From the NCBI GenBank assembly GCA_003224665.1, contig QHZM01000225.1, positions 1 through 5,820 of the forward strand: 5,820 bases of DNA. Reading direction: 5' to 3'. This document shows positions 4,626 through 5,820 of the stretch, in pieces (the first letter of the stretch is position 1; each line of letters begins with the position of its first letter). The translations under genes and the position numbers were made by a program. The notes below the pieces were generated by a model, which ran no database searches, was not told the DNA's origin, and saw nothing but the letters and a program-made list of their open reading frames with translations. This DNA comes from Acidobacteriota bacterium. Its GTDB lineage: Bacteria; Acidobacteriota; Terriglobia; UBA7540.

Positions 4626-5820
4626 TTACTCGCGCCCGCGCTTCGACGTCTGCTCTCGCCGCAAGCGCGCGTCGCGGAACGGCCTGCTCGCTATTAGCCC
4701 CTGCCCTTCCTTGATCACCAGGATGTGGTCGGCCGGAGGATTTCTGATGACCTCCGGCCGGTCCGGCGCCGAGGGCCAACGCAGTTCCAGGCGGTCAATT
4801 TTCGTCGCCTGGCCGACTCCGAAATGGAGGCGCAGGTCGCTCGAAGACAGATAGCTCCCTCCACTTCGGACGGTATCATACTGGACGAGACCGCCGGAAA
4901 TAACCCGCACCTCAGTACCTATCCCATCCCGGTTGCTCCGAGTCCCGATGGTTTTGACAAGAATCGAGTGATGGGGATTCTTCCGAGAGTGCCGGAGCAG
5001 GTCCGGCGAGTCGTTCATGTTGGTGATCATGATTTCGAGGTCACCGTCGTTGTCGTAGTCCGCCGTGGCAAGGCCCCGGCTGACCTTCCGGATGGCAAGA
5101 CCGGGGCCCGAGCGCAATCCAACTTCTTCGAATTTCACTGTCCCGCCGCCGGGACCCAGGTTGTGAAACAAGAGATTCCTCTCGGCGTAAGTGATCCCTG
5201 TGGCGTAGCGGTCAATTTGCGGAAACGTCTGACCGTTGGCCAGGAAGATGTCCTTCCACCCGTCGTTGTCGAAGTCGAGGAATGTCGCTCCAAAGGTCGT
5301 GAAGAGCCAGCCGACGTCTCCAAGCCCCGCCGGGTAGGTCACATCGGTGAACGTCCCGTCGCGGTTGTTGTGATAGAGGTTCTTCGTGTCGTCGGAAAAG
5401 TTGCCCTTCACCAAGTCGGGCCAGCCATCGTTGTCGTAGTCGGCGAAGTCCGTCCCCATGCCTGCCTGTTCCTGACCCTCCGCGCTGTAAGCGACACCCG
5501 CCGGGACGCCAACGTCCGTAAAAGTCCCGTCGCCGTTATTGCGGTAGAGCGAGCTGGGCGTTGAATCGTTCGCCACATAGACGTCCAGGCGGCCGTCCTT
5601 GTTGTAGTCACCCCAGACCACGCCGAGGCCGTAGTAGCGCTCAGGGTCGATGCCGGCCTTTTCGGTTACGTCGCTGAATGTCCCATTGCCGTTGTTGTGA
5701 AACAGGGTATCGCGTCCCCCGGGAAGCCCGCGAGGGCCGCAGTACGTGGCAATGCCGCGGTAGGTGCAATTGGGCGCGCTGCCAGGCGCTCCGAGTCGCT
5801 CGATGTCCACGTCGAGATAA
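4626..5820 (-). CDS. CRTAC1-family FG-GAP repeat protein with ASPIC/UnbV domain, 5' end missing
   Basis: The frame is open from the stop at 4626 to the right edge. The GTG at 5810 is not a true start, since the three preceding codons (YLD) continue the family sequence. About 397 residues are visible. They begin in the conserved CRTAC1 segment with two cysteines (C-T-Y-R-G then Y-C-G-P-R-G-L-P-G). Four FG-GAP/VCBS-like repeats follow, each with a calcium-loop signature: GDYNKDGRLDVYVAND, ADYDNDGWPDLVKGNF, LDFDNDGWKDIFLANG and ADYDNDGDLEIMITNM, with interspersed YRNNGDGTFTDV-type strands. The C-terminus is an ASPIC/UnbV domain (about residues 280-372 from the GTG: RSNRDGIGTEVRV, SGGSYLSSSDLRLHFGVG, IDRLELRWPS). 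The expected fold is a calcium-binding beta-propeller of an exported or surface protein; catalytic activity is not known. A basic tail of about 20 residues follows the domain. It is the most upstream gene seen, followed 18 nt later by the DUF4097-like gene. Confidence 0.93.
   Translation of the reverse strand, partial: YLDVDIERLGAPGSAPNCTYRGIATYCGPRGLPGGRDTLFHNNGNGTFSDVTEKAGIDPERYYGLGVVWGDYNKDGRLDVYVANDSTPSSLYRNNGDGTFTDVGVPAGVAYSAEGQEQAGMGTDFADYDNDGWPDLVKGNFSDDTKNLYHNNRDGTFTDVTYPAGLGDVGWLFTTFGATFLDFDNDGWKDIFLANGQTFPQIDRYATGITYAERNLLFHNLGPGGGTVKFEEVGLRSGPGLAIRKVSRGLATADYDNDGDLEIMITNMNDSPDLLRHSRKNPHHSILVKTIGTRSNRDGIGTEVRVISGGLVQYDTVRSGGSYLSSSDLRLHFGVGQATKIDRLELRWPSAPDRPEVIRNPPADHILVIKEGQGLIASRPFRDARLRREQTSKRGRE

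Noticed and set aside
3420..4697. Open plus-strand frame of 425 codons overlapping both DUF4097-type genes
   Set aside because: It is antisense to two genes with signal peptides, ribosome binding sites and family motifs. Its translation is low-complexity and has no recognisable domain. Long antisense frames are common in GC-rich DNA.
4725..5564. Plus-strand frame of 279 codons opposite the CRTAC1-family gene
   Set aside because: The Val/Val/Val-Glu runs are the reverse complement of the repeated calcium-loop codons; purely a shadow.
1..5820. Search for a defence system, mobile element or tRNA
   Set aside because: No transposase, integrase, nuclease, helicase, toxin or tRNA-like cloverleaf was seen; all six genes are explained as envelope or metal-dependent enzyme-type proteins.

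Overview
The window is GC-rich bacterial DNA in which every convincing gene lies on the minus strand, so transcription runs from high to low coordinates. The gene content suggests an Acidobacteriota-like environmental bacterium: a CRTAC1-type FG-GAP/ASPIC-UnbV protein, two exported DUF4097-type beta-strand-repeat proteins, and a lipoprotein-like member of the alkaline phosphatase superfamily. Planctomycetes or Verrucomicrobia cannot be excluded, because there is no rRNA or other phylogenetic marker.

Layout in transcription order. (1) 5820-4626: the 3' part of a CRTAC1-family gene with four calcium-binding-type FG-GAP repeats and a C-terminal ASPIC/UnbV domain; its 5' end is outside the window. 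(2) 4607-3879: an exported protein resembling the DUF4097 group, 18 nt downstream and probably co-transcribed. (3) A 163-nt gap, then 3715-2819: an exported DUF4097-type protein carrying a very regular 18-residue TSGG ladder. (4) A roughly 170-nt gap with a perfect 18-bp palindrome. (5) 2648-1440: a cytosolic-looking type I phosphodiesterase/nucleotide pyrophosphatase-family enzyme with all metal ligands but an unusually short C-terminus. (6) 1428-736: an unrecognised protein with an HExxH motif, 11 nt downstream. (7) 683-1: the 5' part of a second alkaline phosphatase superfamily gene, with an N-terminal membrane or lipoprotein signal, running off the left edge.

The window therefore splits into two groups. 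The upstream group (three genes) encodes surface or periplasmic repeat proteins. The downstream group (phosphodiesterase, HExxH protein, exported phosphodiesterase) looks like a short operon in which two enzymes of one superfamily, one cytosolic and one exported, flank an unknown putative metalloprotein. There are no RNA genes, insertion sequences, CRISPR arrays or phage genes, and no gene-free stretch above 300 bases. The points most worth a second look are the HExxH protein and its setting, the abrupt C-terminus of the gene before it, the 54-bp/18-residue ladder, and the palindrome ahead of the phosphodiesterase.
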